DNA of 64,000 bases from Sceloporus undulatus (GCF_019175285.1 NC_056523.1:298400945-298464944), one strand, 5' to 3'; numbered from the stretch's first letter, positions 35,297 through 45,773 are shown. The notes: generated by a model from the sequence alone, not told the origin. Program-made: numbers and translations.

Positions 35297-35537
35297 TAAG
35301 TTATCCAGTCAAAAGAAAGGTCTTAAATATGTCACTCTGTGTCTTGTTGGAGATAATATAAACAAACAATATAAAACTGGATCTTGGGTTTTGGCTGCTT
35401 CCATAAGATTACATGATCCATTGTACCTACTAGGAGGGTTATTAGTGGTCAGATCTGCTCGTATCTCAGTGTTGACAGAAACACCAATATTCTCATCTCT
35501 TTGTTCACCTTTGCAGGTGTTCTGCCTGACATTAGCC

Positions 35538-36359
35538 CAGGGGTCGGCAACCTACAGCCTGCGGGCTGCATGCGGCCCACCAAGCCATTGGGACCGGCCC
35601 CTGCTCGGTCCTGCTGCAGATTGCTGCCGCCAAAGGCCCCGCAGGGCCTTTGGCCTCTCGCGGAAGTGCGCAGGGCCTTTGGCGGCAGGCAAGGGGGGGC
35701 CAAAGGCCTCTCGCACATGCGCACGGGGCCTTGGGCCTCTTGTGCAGGCGCGCGGGGAGGAGGAGGAGGAGGAGGAGGAGGGAGGAAGGAGCAGGAGGAG
35801 GAGGAGGAAGAAGAGGAGGAGCAGGAAGAGGAGGAGGATAGTGATGGTGATATTGATATGAGCCAGCTTCAGAGGCATGGCCAATATAAGTTGCTGTGAT
35901 TTTTACAAACTCATGCACAGTGAAGAAAAACCACAGTCCCTTGACCATGTACACACTTCTGAGAAGTACATTTGAAATCACTTCTTTTGAGGCCACCTTG
36001 ACATGTTAAATATGCATAGCCATGTGAACCTATGTTCAGTGTGAAACCCAAAGAGTTTGGTTATGCAATAAGCCTCTGAAATATGCAAGAGATTGCCATG
36101 TTAAGTAAAGCCATGTTCAATGCTGAAATGTGCTGTTTGGAATGGAGGGGGGGGGGGTGGCCCGAAAGGGAAGTACATTTTTTCCCTTTTTCTTGGGAAA
36201 AATGCCCAAATTTCCTCCCTTTTTGATCATGCCTAAGAAACATGCATTTATATTAACTTTTTTAAAAAATCATCAATTTTTTTGCATGTCCTCCATTTTT
36301 TAAAAAATGTGTCCTACATTTGAAAATGTTGTCCTATATTATTTAATTACCTACCCCTG
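35538..36359. mobile_element. non-autonomous hAT element, copy 3
   Basis: Ends are CAGGGGTCGGCAACC and ACCTACCCCTG, with a perfect 8-bp duplication CATTAGCC (35530-35537 and 36360-36367). The interior has GC-rich sequence with repeated AGGGCCTTTGGC, a GGA/GAA-rich tract (35755-35840), then a segment ending with TCCTCCATTTTTTAAAAAA and TGTGTCCTACATTTG. That last segment is an inverted relative of one inside copy 2. Young insertion, no transposase. Confidence 0.92.
35755..35840. repeat. (GGA)n/(GAA)n-rich purine tract in hAT copy 3
   Basis: About 85 bp of GAG, GGA and GAA triplets with one AAGGAGCAGG interruption. In one frame it reads as a Glu-rich stretch; see findings. Confidence 0.9.
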
Positions 36360-36367
36360 CATTAGCC

Positions 36368-37226
36368 TCTTTGTTCCCAATAACAAATGCATTCACACAT
36401 TCTAATATACATAGCTTTCTGCATCATATCTTATACTCTCCATGTTATAGTCTGTAGGTTATACTCTGTACTCCACAAGTATATTTCCAGGACTTAGAGT
36501 TGGCAACCAAAATAAGCCTGACCTATAACAATCTTATATTTCCTTTGCTTCTTTTCTTTTTAAAATAAAAATTGACTAATGTTTTAGTCCAAGCATTCTC
36601 AAACTGTTCATTCCCAGGTTCCATTTGAAAAGGCTGAAGATTACTGAGACACACCAACCACAAAGTGGTAGTGGGTGGATGTAGAGTTTATCATAATCTT
36701 CTAGGGATTACTGTCATATTCTATTGATCTAATCCTTTTGTGGAAAATACTAGATTCTTTGTCACCATTGTTTCCTTATGACAGGAAGTACCACAGTTCA
36801 GCTTTCTTCTAAATAAATATATGCACTGGCATTGGAGGTATTGTGACTCAACTTCCCCAATATAGACAGAATTTGAGATTCAGAGCCTGCAAGCAGAGAT
36901 TTTTTTTCCTCTCCTCATATGAATCTTAGTACAAGTTAAATCTTCCTTATCTGGAATTTCAAAATCAGAAATATTGCAAAATCAAAAATTGTCCACATGG
37001 GTGTCTGAGATAGCAACACCATTGTTTTCTGATCATTGCACAAAATGATTAAAAATATTGTGTATAAAATTACCTTCAGGCTATGTGCATAAGATATATG
37101 AAACAAAAATGAATTTCATGTTAAGACTTGGGTCCCATTTCCGAGATAGTTCATGTTTATGCAAATATTCCAAACTTCCAAAAAATTCCAAAATCCAAAA
37201 CACTTCTGGTGAATAAGGGAGACTCT
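36368..37226. other. intronic DNA, nothing recognised
   Basis: AT-rich; a phrase CATTCTCAAACTGTTCATTC near 36593 recalls a hAT-like end. No exon. Confidence 0.4.
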
Positions 37227-37614
37227 GGCAGGTTACAAACCGCCACTAACGACGCACTCTGTGCGTGTTAGGGTTAGGAAGGGGCGTGTTAGGGTTAGGA
37301 AGAGTCACCCCTTCCTAACCTGCCTCGGCCTCAACACGCGTGGAGCGCGTCATAAATGGCGGCACCCATCCACATGGGCGCTGCCATTTTGACATCTTGG
37401 ACGCTGTGCGTCCAGACATGTCGCGGCGGAAGTGACGGCGCGAGGGTGTGCTCCGCCCCTCGCGGCGCCACTTCCGCATTTCGAAAAGGAGCGCCATTTT
37501 GGCGCTCCTTTTTTGCTGCGTGGGGAAGCCTCACGGTCTGGCCGCTGGGGCTTCCCTACGCAGCGAATGGCGGCGGCGGGAAAACGGCCCCTTGAGGGCT
37601 GTTTGTAACCCGCC
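37227..37614. mobile_element. multi-hairpin GC-rich MITE, copy B
   Basis: Ends GGCAGGTTACAAACCGCC and the inverse GGCTGTTTGTAACCCGCC match at nearly all of 18 positions. The order of stems is the reverse of copy A: a long CCTTCCTAACC-type stem; AATGGCGGCA/TGCTGCCATTT-like; GGACGC/GCGTCC; GGCGGAAGTG/CACTTCCGC; AAAGGAGCGCC/GGCGCTCCTTT; GGGGAAGCC/GGCTTCCC. It lies 1.8 kb upstream of the PDE4D5 exon. GC-rich, CpG-rich, no coding capacity. Confidence 0.82.
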
Positions 37615-38125
37615 TTCGTATATGTTTTACTTATCCCTTTTCTCATTTCACATGTAACTTGTATTTGATACTTCCACCAAACTGAAAGTTTCTTTCATCA
37701 CTTCCCTGAAAGTGGACTGATGGCCATTTGTAATATCCAGCCCACAGTTTGAGAAACACTCTCTTAGCCTTTCCTTCTTGGAATATGGCTTCAAGTCCCT
37801 CATCATTTTAGTTGTTTTTTTCCTGCAGATTTCTTCAGTTCTCCACTGCCCTCTGTGGAAAAACTGAAACTGTTTATGTTCTGTCTCCTTTCCTCCTGAC
37901 CCCCACCACAGTGTTCTTCATGACATTCTTACACCCAAAACCCACTCCACTTCTTGGGATTGTTCCTTTGATTTCTGTATGGCAAAACTACCTCTGAGGA
38001 ACTTACATTCATTTGTGGTTAGAGTGTGAGCAGTTCAAACATTTTCGAAGGAAGTACTTCAACTAATCTCACAAAGAACTAATCAGTTAATTACATTCTG
38101 TGGCAAACTGTTGTTGTTATCTATA
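37615..38125. other. intronic or flanking DNA, nothing recognised
   Basis: Unique-looking sequence between two mobile elements. Confidence 0.4.
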
Positions 38126-38129
38126 TTTG

Positions 38130-38371
38130 CAGGAGATAATATCAAGCTGCAACACAAACTGCTCATTGTATTACTATTATATGGAGCAAGGGCAGAAATA
38201 GCTTCTAAATGGAAAGAACTGACAAATGCTAATATTGCAGGATGATGGCATGTTATTTTGATGGAGAAAATGACTTGTGAAGTTAGAGCAAAACATGGAC
38301 AGATTTTGGGAAACATGGCTTCAGCATATTCAACGAGGAAATATAAATTTTTTATTATTATTATTATTATT

Positions 38372-38408
<37 letters not shown>

Positions 38409-38705
38409 ATGAAAATAAAGGTGTAGTAACTCCTCACATGTGTCCTTATGGAGAGCTATTTTAATCTCAGAAAGAATATAGAGCACAACTTGAAATGGAC
38501 TTCTGGAAGAAACCAAAAGGAAAAAGGTCCTTTCAACAATGAAAACAAGTACCAGTAAGAAGACATTGTATTGAACTTTGAATATTACTTATAACATTAG
38601 TGTGACACAAATCTAAAATGCAACCTCTTGATGAACTTGAGGTTAATGTTATGGTTTTGTAACATGTATGAAAAATAAAAGGAGTTTCAAAAGAACAAAA
38701 AAGAC
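38130..38705 (+). mobile_element. L1 LINE 3' end, plus strand
   Basis: The broken frame encodes an ORF2 C-terminal pattern (LLYGARAEIASKWKE, then MEKMTCEVRAKHGQ), characteristic of L1. It is followed by an A-rich 3' UTR with AATAAA near 38670 and A-rich end. A triplet repeat interrupts it at 38349-38408. Truncated and inactive, 300 bp upstream of the PDE4D5 leader. Confidence 0.75.
38349..38408. repeat. (TTA)n(TCA)n triplet tract
   Basis: About eight TTA followed by about twelve TCA triplets inside the L1 remnant. Confidence 0.95.
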
Positions 38706-38984
38706 TTTTTTTCAGTTAGCATAATAAATGTGTGGCAAGTTGTGTAAAAAATAAAAATAAAATACAGAGCCCTTTCTGTTAAGAACTGCTTGGCCAATTC
38801 ATATATAGTAGGGCTTGTAGTTTGTGGTTGTGGGGAGGGAGGGAGTAATGAAAAGAGAAGAGTACTGTATATCCGACATCTGCAACCCTTTCTTGCAGAA
38901 TGAGAAATAAACAGATTGGAAAAGGGTAGTCAAACAAAAACGAAGCCGCCAATGTTTAATCCCTCCTCTTCCTGCCACTTTTGT

Positions 38985-39437
38985 GTACATAATCGGGAGT
39001 CACTCTAGCAGCTGCAGTGCATTAGTTCCAGAAGTTTGACAGGCAGGCTTGTTGCTTTGTCACAGGAGTTGTGACAGCTAGCTCTTTCCCTTAGCCCTTA
39101 GTATAGCCAGCAGTGTGAATGGTGCTCAGCAGAGTGGGCTTTCAGAGGAGTGGCAATGTCTCATAGGTTCAGTGGAGGAGTTAGCTTGCTTTTCTTCCCC
39201 TCCCTCCCTCTCTTGCGGTACCTTATCTACACAGACTGTGCTCTGAGGGCAAGCAACAACATCATGCTGCAAGCTGACTAGGCTGAATCAGAGACGAAGC
39301 TCGGCACACAGTTCCTCTGAACTGAAAAAGGAAGGAAATTCATTCCCTCCCCTCCATTCACCCCCCTCAAAAGCAGCCAAAACAAATATCGGGCTGCATT
39401 CTAGAGACCTGGCTGATATATAAGTTGCTTTGGAAAC
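38985..39437 (+). promoter_or_regulatory. PDE4D: probable 5' UTR and proximal promoter of PDE4D5
   Basis: This repeat-free stretch is more GC-balanced than the flanking intron and leads into the PDE4D5 ATG. It contains a pyrimidine-rich tract around 39190-39225 and few CpGs, so it is not a classic CpG island. The transcription start cannot be fixed from sequence. Human PDE4D5 has been reported to have its own cAMP-responsive promoter; no full TGACGTCA site is visible here. Two upstream ATGs (39119 and 39156) open short ORFs that stop before the main ATG. Confidence 0.55.
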
Positions 39438-39709
39438 ATGGCTCAACAAACAGCAAGCCCAGACACTTTGGCTGTACCTGAAGTGGATAATTCACATTGT
39501 CAGAACCCATGGCTCAATGAGGATCTTGTGAAAACCTTGAGGGAAAACCTGTTGCAGCACGAAAAATCCAAGGCGTCGAGAAAATCTTCATCTATTTCTC
39601 CTAAGTTATCACCAGTCATTTCTCCTAGAAATTCTCCAAGACTTTTGCGCAGGATGCTTTTGAATAGCAACATACCAAAACAGCGGCGGTTTACTGTGGC
39701 ACATACCTG
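39438..39709 (+). CDS. PDE4D: PDE4D isoform 5 (PDE4D5) unique N-terminal coding exon
   Basis: First coding exon of the long cAMP-specific phosphodiesterase PDE4D5, which hydrolyses cAMP to 5'-AMP. It encodes 90 residues plus two bases of a split Cys codon. From memory, human PDE4D5 has 88 unique residues including that Cys; here there are 91, with an extra Ala near residue 6 and two extra residues in the Ser-rich stretch near 51-53. Residues 23-43 (NPWLNEDLVKTLRENLLQHE) match the known RACK1/beta-arrestin-binding segment almost exactly. The Ser/Pro/Arg-rich part and the C-terminal KQRRFTVAHT are also near-identical to mammals. The catalytic domain and UCR1/UCR2 are in downstream exons outside the window. 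The start is supported by A at -3, G at +4, and an in-frame TGA at 39414-39416. The exon ends at a GT donor (39710), leaving TG to join the shared exon that begins the FDVDNG segment. No disruption is seen. Identity is near certain; the exact transcript structure is inferred. Confidence 0.96.
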
Positions 39710-39715
39710 GTAAGG
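39710..39715 (+). other. PDE4D: splice donor of the PDE4D5 first exon
   Basis: The sequence GTAAGG directly follows ...ACCTG, with consensus G at +5. Splicing here leaves a phase-2 codon (TG), which with a following pyrimidine gives Cys. That matches the Cys found at the isoform/shared junction of PDE4D5 in other vertebrates. Confidence 0.93.
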
Positions 39716-41212
39716 AATGAATTGTCAACTGCCTCCAGTTTTGGAGTGCAGTTTGAATTTTGCATGGAGAATTCCTAAGAACTGCAGTGCAAATTGCAGG
39801 AGTTAAAGGCAAGGCTATGCAGCTTTGTAAGAAGCAACAGCTATTAGATATCAAAATCTAGTTCTACTTAATTAAAGCCATTTTTGATATGAAATTGATG
39901 AAAATGAATGTGATTCCAGATTTTAAAAAGTGAAAGTAGGCAGGGCTGCCAAAATCACATTGATTTTTTCATTCCTCCCCTAGTCTTTTTGGCTAGATTC
40001 AATTTAAGTGATTATAACTGAAATAAAATATTTACCTGATTATTATCAGCCTTGGAACAAAATGGAGATCACATCATCAATCCATATTATATTGGTTATA
40101 TATAAAGAATAGCGTCCCAGATTTGGAACATCTGATGGAGTATATTATTAGATTTGCTTCTACATCAAAAGTAGTTTGAAGAAAGAATGGGAAGCTAACA
40201 CGGAATATTTAGCTCTTTGTATTGATGTAATTGGTATGGGCAAAGGGATATAAGAATTACCTATTTTGTCAGTGGAGAAACTTATGACTTCCATTGTAGT
40301 TACAGAATTTTGTTGTGTTTGCCTATGAGTACATGTATGGTTGTTAGTACAATCAAATGAGCCTTATAACCATGTTGCATCTTCTCTATTGCTGTGCAGT
40401 CCAAATAGCCTCCCAGGTTGTTACAGTTCTGTATTTTCCAATCAAATCTATTGTTTAATGTACTTGTGAGAATAGTCCACCGACTTTTGCAGTAATGTTT
40501 TTGACAGCTTTTGTTCTGCTTTTTGTTGACTAGATTCTGTATAAACATCTTCTTTCAGTTGATAGGCGGGGGACTGTCATACTAAAATATAAGGAATATG
40601 AATTTGCTATATAGTAGAATATTTCGTATTAATGTTGATTCCATTCTTTAGTTGAATTAAGGTGATGATTTTAACTGGCAGCAGAGGTGAGGAACCACCA
40701 AGTCATAGAACTTTCAAGGGACCACACAGATTGTCCCAAATGCCAAAAACAAAAATAGGAAGTGACCAGGAGTTAATACACACACACACACACCGGTTTT
40801 GAGAATATGTATTTTTCTTGTTGTTTAGCAGTGCAGGGAAAACTTGCAACCCATTTAAATACTGAATTTCTGTTTCCAGGAGAAGCAGTTCATGGGCAAG
40901 GAGGCAGAAATGGGTGAGCTGAGGAATCTGGAAGGGTTGAGGGCTACAAAAATTGATTTAGAGGGGCACATGTAGCTGCGTACAGTATGTACACACTGTT
41001 TGATAACTGAGACTGCATGTCCAGAAAGGAAATTTAATATGGATGGAGACAGGAGAATAATTGCAAAAGCTCAGAGTAAACAGGTACTTAAATGAAACAT
41101 ATGAACTGCATCCTGTCAATAAATTAAATTTCAGTCAGTCGGTAGGAAATTATGTGTAACCTAGAGAGCAAGCATGTAAGATTCATACTGTATTAGAGAA
41201 AGGACTAAGCAG
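39716..41212. other. first intron after the PDE4D5 exon, nothing recognised
   Basis: AT-rich unique-looking sequence with a short (CA)n near 40770-40793. No further exon recognised. Confidence 0.5.
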
Positions 41213-41395
41213 ACATTGGTTCTGAAAGTTTTTACCCTTCTGATGCTCTTTGCATCTACATGCAGACATTGTGCCTCCCTGCTTGATTTAGTATATGAAT
41301 AAAAATATTTTGTTTGTTTAGAGTGTATATTTTCATTCTCACATTCATGTATATTCATATTTTAACATTTTATAAGGAAATAGCCCTATAGGCCT
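41213..41395. mobile_element. hAT-like MITE, copy 2 of 2
   Basis: It shares GTTTTTACCCTTCTGATGCT, TTTGCATCTACATGCAGACA and ATATTTTAACATTTTATAAG with 22258-22440. Decayed. Confidence 0.72.
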
Positions 41396-41399
41396 ATGT

Positions 41400-41515
41400 T
41401 TTTGGATGCTCCACCCCATGCATCTGAGGATGTAGGTAGGCTCAAGTCTAAGAAAGCTCATGCTACCCATTTGTTTCTTTCAGTTAGTCTTAAAGGTGCT
41501 ACAAGATCCCTTAAA
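41400..41515 (-). repeat. interspersed repeat of unknown class, minus strand
   Basis: The phrases CATCTGAGGATGTAGGTAGG, CTAAGAAAGCTCATGCTACC and TTAAAGGTGCTACAAGATCC are the inverse of the family at 6699 and 24838. Confidence 0.6.
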
Positions 41516-42544
41516 ATTACAAATTACATTTTTCAAAGGGTTCTTTCTGGGTAGGAGAATATTAGACCTGGTCCCCAGTCTCTGGGATGAATGCCTTTTG
41601 GTACGAAGGCAACACAAAGCCTCTGAGCTGATTGTGGCTCTCAAACACCCCATTTGCAATGCCCACAGCTTCTTCCCACTAAATTAGCCACCAAAATAAA
41701 TAGTGCTGTAATGATGGTGCCTTTAATGATGGATGGGAAATGTTTGTTTGTTTATTTATTTATTTATTTATTTATTTATTTTGGTCTTACAGGTCTGTAT
41801 GCTATAGATGCTGTGACACCCTCCTGCCATTGGTCCTGAATAATGGTGGCAGCAGGGGACATGGGCAATGCAGTTCACCCATACCACAAAAGTTGTGGTT
41901 GTGTGGTTTCCCCCATCCTGTTATAACCATAGAGTATCTCAGGCATGATGTAATACAAATGTGGTCCCCCCTAAACAATTTTTTTACCTCTGTAACACAA
42001 CAGCTGAGATCAAAAAGCTTCTTCTTCTGAAAGGCCTTTGCTCACTAAATGGGCATTGTGTGACTCCATCTAATGGGCACTGGAACCCTAGTTGGCAGTT
42101 TCTGCTATTGATTAGATTGTTTTTTATTGATGACAAGATCTTTCATCATTTGTTTTATTCTGTGTTTTTCTTTTGTTGGAAACATCATTAAAATAAATGA
42201 TGCATTCACTCTCAGTTGAATCCTCATTGCTAAAGAAAATGCATCTTGCTCAGTGCTGCTCCATAACAGAAATTAGTCAGCCTCCAAAGAAGGGACACAA
42301 ATGTAATGAACATGGATGTTCTAAAACCAAACTTCAGAAAGTGATGCAAATATAATGCAGGGAAGTGGTGATGCCATAAACAATAACCATTCAAGTCTGA
42401 ATTTCCCATTCATGGAAATCTGAGGACTGATATGAAATAAGCCCAGAACAGAAGCCAACATTTTCTTCTGAACACCTTACACTGATGGCTTAGTAATAAC
42501 AGTTTGGACAGGATTAAGACATTATATTAGAACAAGCTGTCACT
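41516..42544. other. intronic DNA with a (TTTA)n microsatellite
   Basis: A (TTTG)(TTTA)n tract lies at 41742-41782. The remainder is unique-looking. No exon. Confidence 0.5.
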
Positions 42545-42850
42545 TAGGGCCAGTACAGATGGCCCCAAAGGGGCAGCTTGTTGCCGCCCCTTTGATCGTT
42601 GGATTGGGGCCATGGCAACCACATGTCGTGGTCCCGATCTGGTGTTTTTCTGGGCTAGAAAAAGTGGCAAATTTGGATCAGAAAAAAGCCATCCTTTCCT
42701 CCGTGGCTTTTCAGAACTCCTGTGACATGTAACATCTAAATGCCACACCTCTGGAGCTCTGAAAAGCTGCCCCCTGTGTGGGCAGTAGGGCATGACACTG
42801 GCTTCAGGGTGGCATCGGTCTTGGGAAGCTGGCGTATTTTGCCAGTTTGA
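42545..42850. mobile_element. GC-richer non-autonomous DNA element, family uncertain
   Basis: The left end AGGGCCAGTACAGATGGC and right end CCAGTTTGAACCAGCCCTT pair imperfectly. Inside are GGGGCAGC/GCCGCCCC and TGCCAC-type stems. It resembles the multi-hairpin elements but is more decayed. Confidence 0.5.
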
Positions 42851-42854
42851 ACCA

Positions 42855-43360
42855 GCCCTTAGTTTCCTGGTAAAGTACAGAGTGTTAGTTAATAACTTTA
42901 AAACCCTATGTGGTTTGGTCCAGGTTACCTACAGGATTGCCTCCTCCCATATAATCTGCCTCATACACTCAGGTCCTCTGGTGGACATTTACTCCAGTCA
43001 GACAAGACTAGATGGGAAACTGTCAGTCAGAGGGCTTTTTCTTCAACTGCCCCCAGAGTGTGGAATGACCTACCAGATGAGATTTGACAGCTGAATACAC
43101 TGTCTGAATTTAAAAGAGCATTAAAGACCAATCTCTTCTGGCAGGCTTATCTGGATTATTTTTAAACTTTAAATTTTAAATGATGGATTTAAAGTGTGGG
43201 ATGTTTTAATATGTGTATATATTATTTGTCTTTTCAAACTGATGTGTGTTTTAAACTGCTGTGGTTTAAATGATGTTGCTTGTTAATTGTTGTCTCCTGG
43301 CTTTCTCATGGGAAGAGGTGGATAAGAAATTATTATTATTATTATTATTATTAATGGTGG
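42855..43360 (+). mobile_element. L2 LINE 3' end, plus strand
   Basis: The decayed C-terminal ORF2 includes GTCAGAGGGCTTTTTCTTC and CAGAGTGTGGAATGACCTAC, then TTAAAGACCAATCTCTTCTG. It ends with GGGAAGAGGTGGATAAGAA and (ATT)n at 43331-43352. Old. Confidence 0.78.
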
Positions 43361-43424
43361 TGATGATGATGGTGGTGGTGGCATCGATGGCACTGAAACA
43401 GCCTTAGTGCTCTGATTGATGGCA

Positions 43425-44400
43425 GAGGAAAGACAGGGGAGTGCAATCCTTATTGATTTTCCTGGACAGCAGGTTTTGATTGCATTGACCATGGTATCAT
43501 ACTGGACCTGTTCTGAATGATAGGAGTAGGAGGCACTGTTATACAGTGGTTCTGCTCCTAAAAGCCAGTTCAAGACAGCAGCATTGGGGGATTCCTGTTC
43601 AGCCCCAGTTTATTAAGGTGCTCTGGGCCTATTCTATCCCCTGTTCTCTTCAGCATCTGTATCTAGTCACTGAGTGATGTCATTAGTCTAGCTGACTCTA
43701 ATGATAAAAAAATAAGGCTGAGTTGGAGCATACACTGGAGAATACTGATAAAACACAGCCTTATTTCTTATTATTAGAGTCAGGTAAACTGTGCAGGTAC
43801 TGGTCCTGTAGTGAGTTAGATGAGAGCTAATAAACTGATGCTGAATCCAAATAAGACAGCTCTGTGGATTGGTGGTTCTTGGTTGTGGGAATTTTGTAAA
43901 GAGCCTGTCCTGGATAAATGGCACTCTCCTTAAATGTGGCAAAGCTTGGGAGTCCTCTTAGATCTGCCACTGGAGAACCATGTAGACTCGCAGCGCTTGG
44001 CAACAGTTTAAACTGCTATGACCTTTTCTGGACAGAGATAACCCAGCCAGAGAGAGCATATTATATTATTCAAATCAAACCTCTTGATTTGAATAATATA
44101 ATATGCTCTCTCTGGTGCTGTCCTTGAGGAAGATTTGGAAGCTGCAGCTAGTGCAAAATGCAGTAGCTTAACTGCTGACTGGAATTCCATTTTTAAAATA
44201 ATTGTGCTGGCTGCCAGTACACTTCGAGTCTGAATTCAAGGTGCTTGTGATGACATTTAAAGCTCTAGATAGATTGGGGCCTCGATACTTGAGGGAGCAT
44301 CTTTCCCCATATGTACGAACTCAGAAGGACTGGGGGAGCCCTCCTCTATATCCCACCAGTGAAGTCAATAAAGTGTGTTAGGACATGGGGTTGAACTGTT
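43425..44400 (+). mobile_element. L2 LINE internal fragment, plus strand
   Basis: It begins in the reverse-transcriptase region (GACAGCAGGTTTTGATTGCA, GTGGTTCTGCTCCTAAAAG) and runs into the C-terminal part (GGCTGCCAGTACACTTCGAG, GCTCTAGATAGATTGGGGCC). Heavily broken. A perfect palindrome lies inside at 44047-44115. Confidence 0.75.
44047..44115. repeat. perfect 32-bp inverted repeat
   Basis: Arms 44047-44078 and 44084-44115 are exact reverse complements, separated by 5 bp (ACCTC). The arm starts CCAGAGAGAGCATATTATAT. It lies inside a decayed L2, so it arose after that insertion. Confidence 0.95.
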
Positions 44401-45149
44401 TTAATAAATACAAATAAATCTATCTAACATGTTTCCTGCAATATTCAAGAACCAAGAAAGGAATGCATAGGATTCTTGGTGGAAGTTATGGGCAGAAGGT
44501 ACTTGTAGGCAGATCCTAGCACTTTGAAGCAAATACTGTAGCATTATGAAAGTTTTCTATCCTTTTCTTGTTAATGGATATTTTGTAACTATAAACAGAT
44601 AGAAGAAGTAGAGGGTTACAAATAGAAGATAACATCTGGACCCACTCAGATACCTCTGTGCATAAGAACATTGCTCAGTTTTCTGGAAGCATTCTGAATC
44701 TTTTGACTAACAGTGTGGGACTAATATTCATTGCATGGTTATAGTAAGACTAGATGGAAAAGGCAGGTGTATATTGTATATGCAGTTAGTCATCTCTGCG
44801 CTTTGATCCAGATCCCAGTTAACATCACCAGCCTTAGGTTCAGTTGGAAATGAATTGAAGGTCCATAACACACACACTCAGATAGGTACTTTGCAATATC
44901 AACCATCAAATGGGGCTGCCAAAACATTGGCCTATTCATAATTTGACAAAGTTTGTTCAAAGAGTGAAGATGTCTTCCATAATCCTGGTGCATCCCAGGT
45001 ATTTTAAACTTGTAGCCCCTATAATTGACCATGCTGGATGGGGGCAAGGAAGGCTGTGGTCTAACATATCTGAGGGACAACAGATTGGGGAAGGCTGATA
45101 TTGGAAGCCTGAACATTTACAGAATTTGCAGCATTCTCAAGTGAAAATC
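44401..45149. other. intronic DNA with a hAT-like trace
   Basis: Unique-looking; at 44960-45100 phrases GACCATGCTGGATGGGGGCA and AACAGATTGGGGAAGGCTGA recall the hAT-like element also traced at 12896. No exon. Confidence 0.4.
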
Positions 45150-45200
45150 AGAGAGCCAGTATGACATAATGGCTTGAGTGTTGGACTGTTGACTATTAAA
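45150..45200 (+). mobile_element. Bov-B-tailed SINE, 5' head only
   Basis: AGAGCCAGTATGACATAATG, GCTTGAGTGTTGGACTGTTG matches the head of the SINE at 49046-49222. The rest is missing. Confidence 0.55.
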
Positions 45201-45413
45201 CTTTAATGGAAAGCAGACATAGCTATTTGAAAGGAGCTGTTTCATGTCTGTGAAAATGTGGTTGGTTTCACCCTAAGGGAATTAACAAAATGGGTGAAGC
45301 ATGTAAAATAAACAGGGATTCAGAAGAGATGGGGAAAAGTTTGGAATGCATCCCTTCTTCCTTCATAAACTACCCATAATAGGAAAATCATCTGTATAGT
45401 AGTAACAGTATTA

Positions 45414-45690
45414 AAAAGGTAAAGGTAATGGTTTCTCCTTGACATGAATGTCTAGTCGTAACTGACTGTGGGGGGTGGCGCCATCTCCATTACTATGTCA
45501 AAGAGTCGGTGTTGTCCAAAGACAACACCAATGGTTATGTGGCCAGCATGACTGCACAGAATGCTGTTACCTTCCCACTGAAGTGGTACCTATTTATCTA
45601 CGTGCATTTGCATGCTATCAAACTGCTAGGTTGGCAGAAGCTGGGACTGTTGACAGGAAGGATACCAGACATGGAAAGGGGAGTGGGATG
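45414..45690 (-). mobile_element. tRNA-derived SINE with Bov-B-like tail, minus strand (Sauria type)
   Basis: Phrases AAAGGTAAAGGTAATGGTTT, CTAGTCGTAACTGACTGTGG, GTGGCCAGCATGACTGCACA and TGCTAGGTTGGCAGAAGCTG are those of a SINE family widespread in reptiles. In reverse the 3' end carries a CAGTTACGACTAG-like word similar to the Bov-B tail. The tRNA-like head is truncated at the right. The name Sauria SINE is from memory. Confidence 0.6.
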
Positions 45691-45773
45691 ATCAAATTTG
45701 GTAAAGGCCTTGGGTCCTTTTGAGGAAAGAAAATCTAGGCATAAAATGAACAAACAAATAAACTTCTCTGTAT

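Noticed and set aside
35391-35899. ORFs of 130-156 codons with an acidic or basic tail
   Set aside because: They start in AT-rich intron and run into the hAT element and its purine tract; most residues come from simple sequence. Kept only as a weak finding for the short post-Glu segment.
39415-39423. TATATAAG word as a TATA box of PDE4D5
   Set aside because: It lies only about 15-22 bp upstream of the ATG, leaving no room for a start site and leader.
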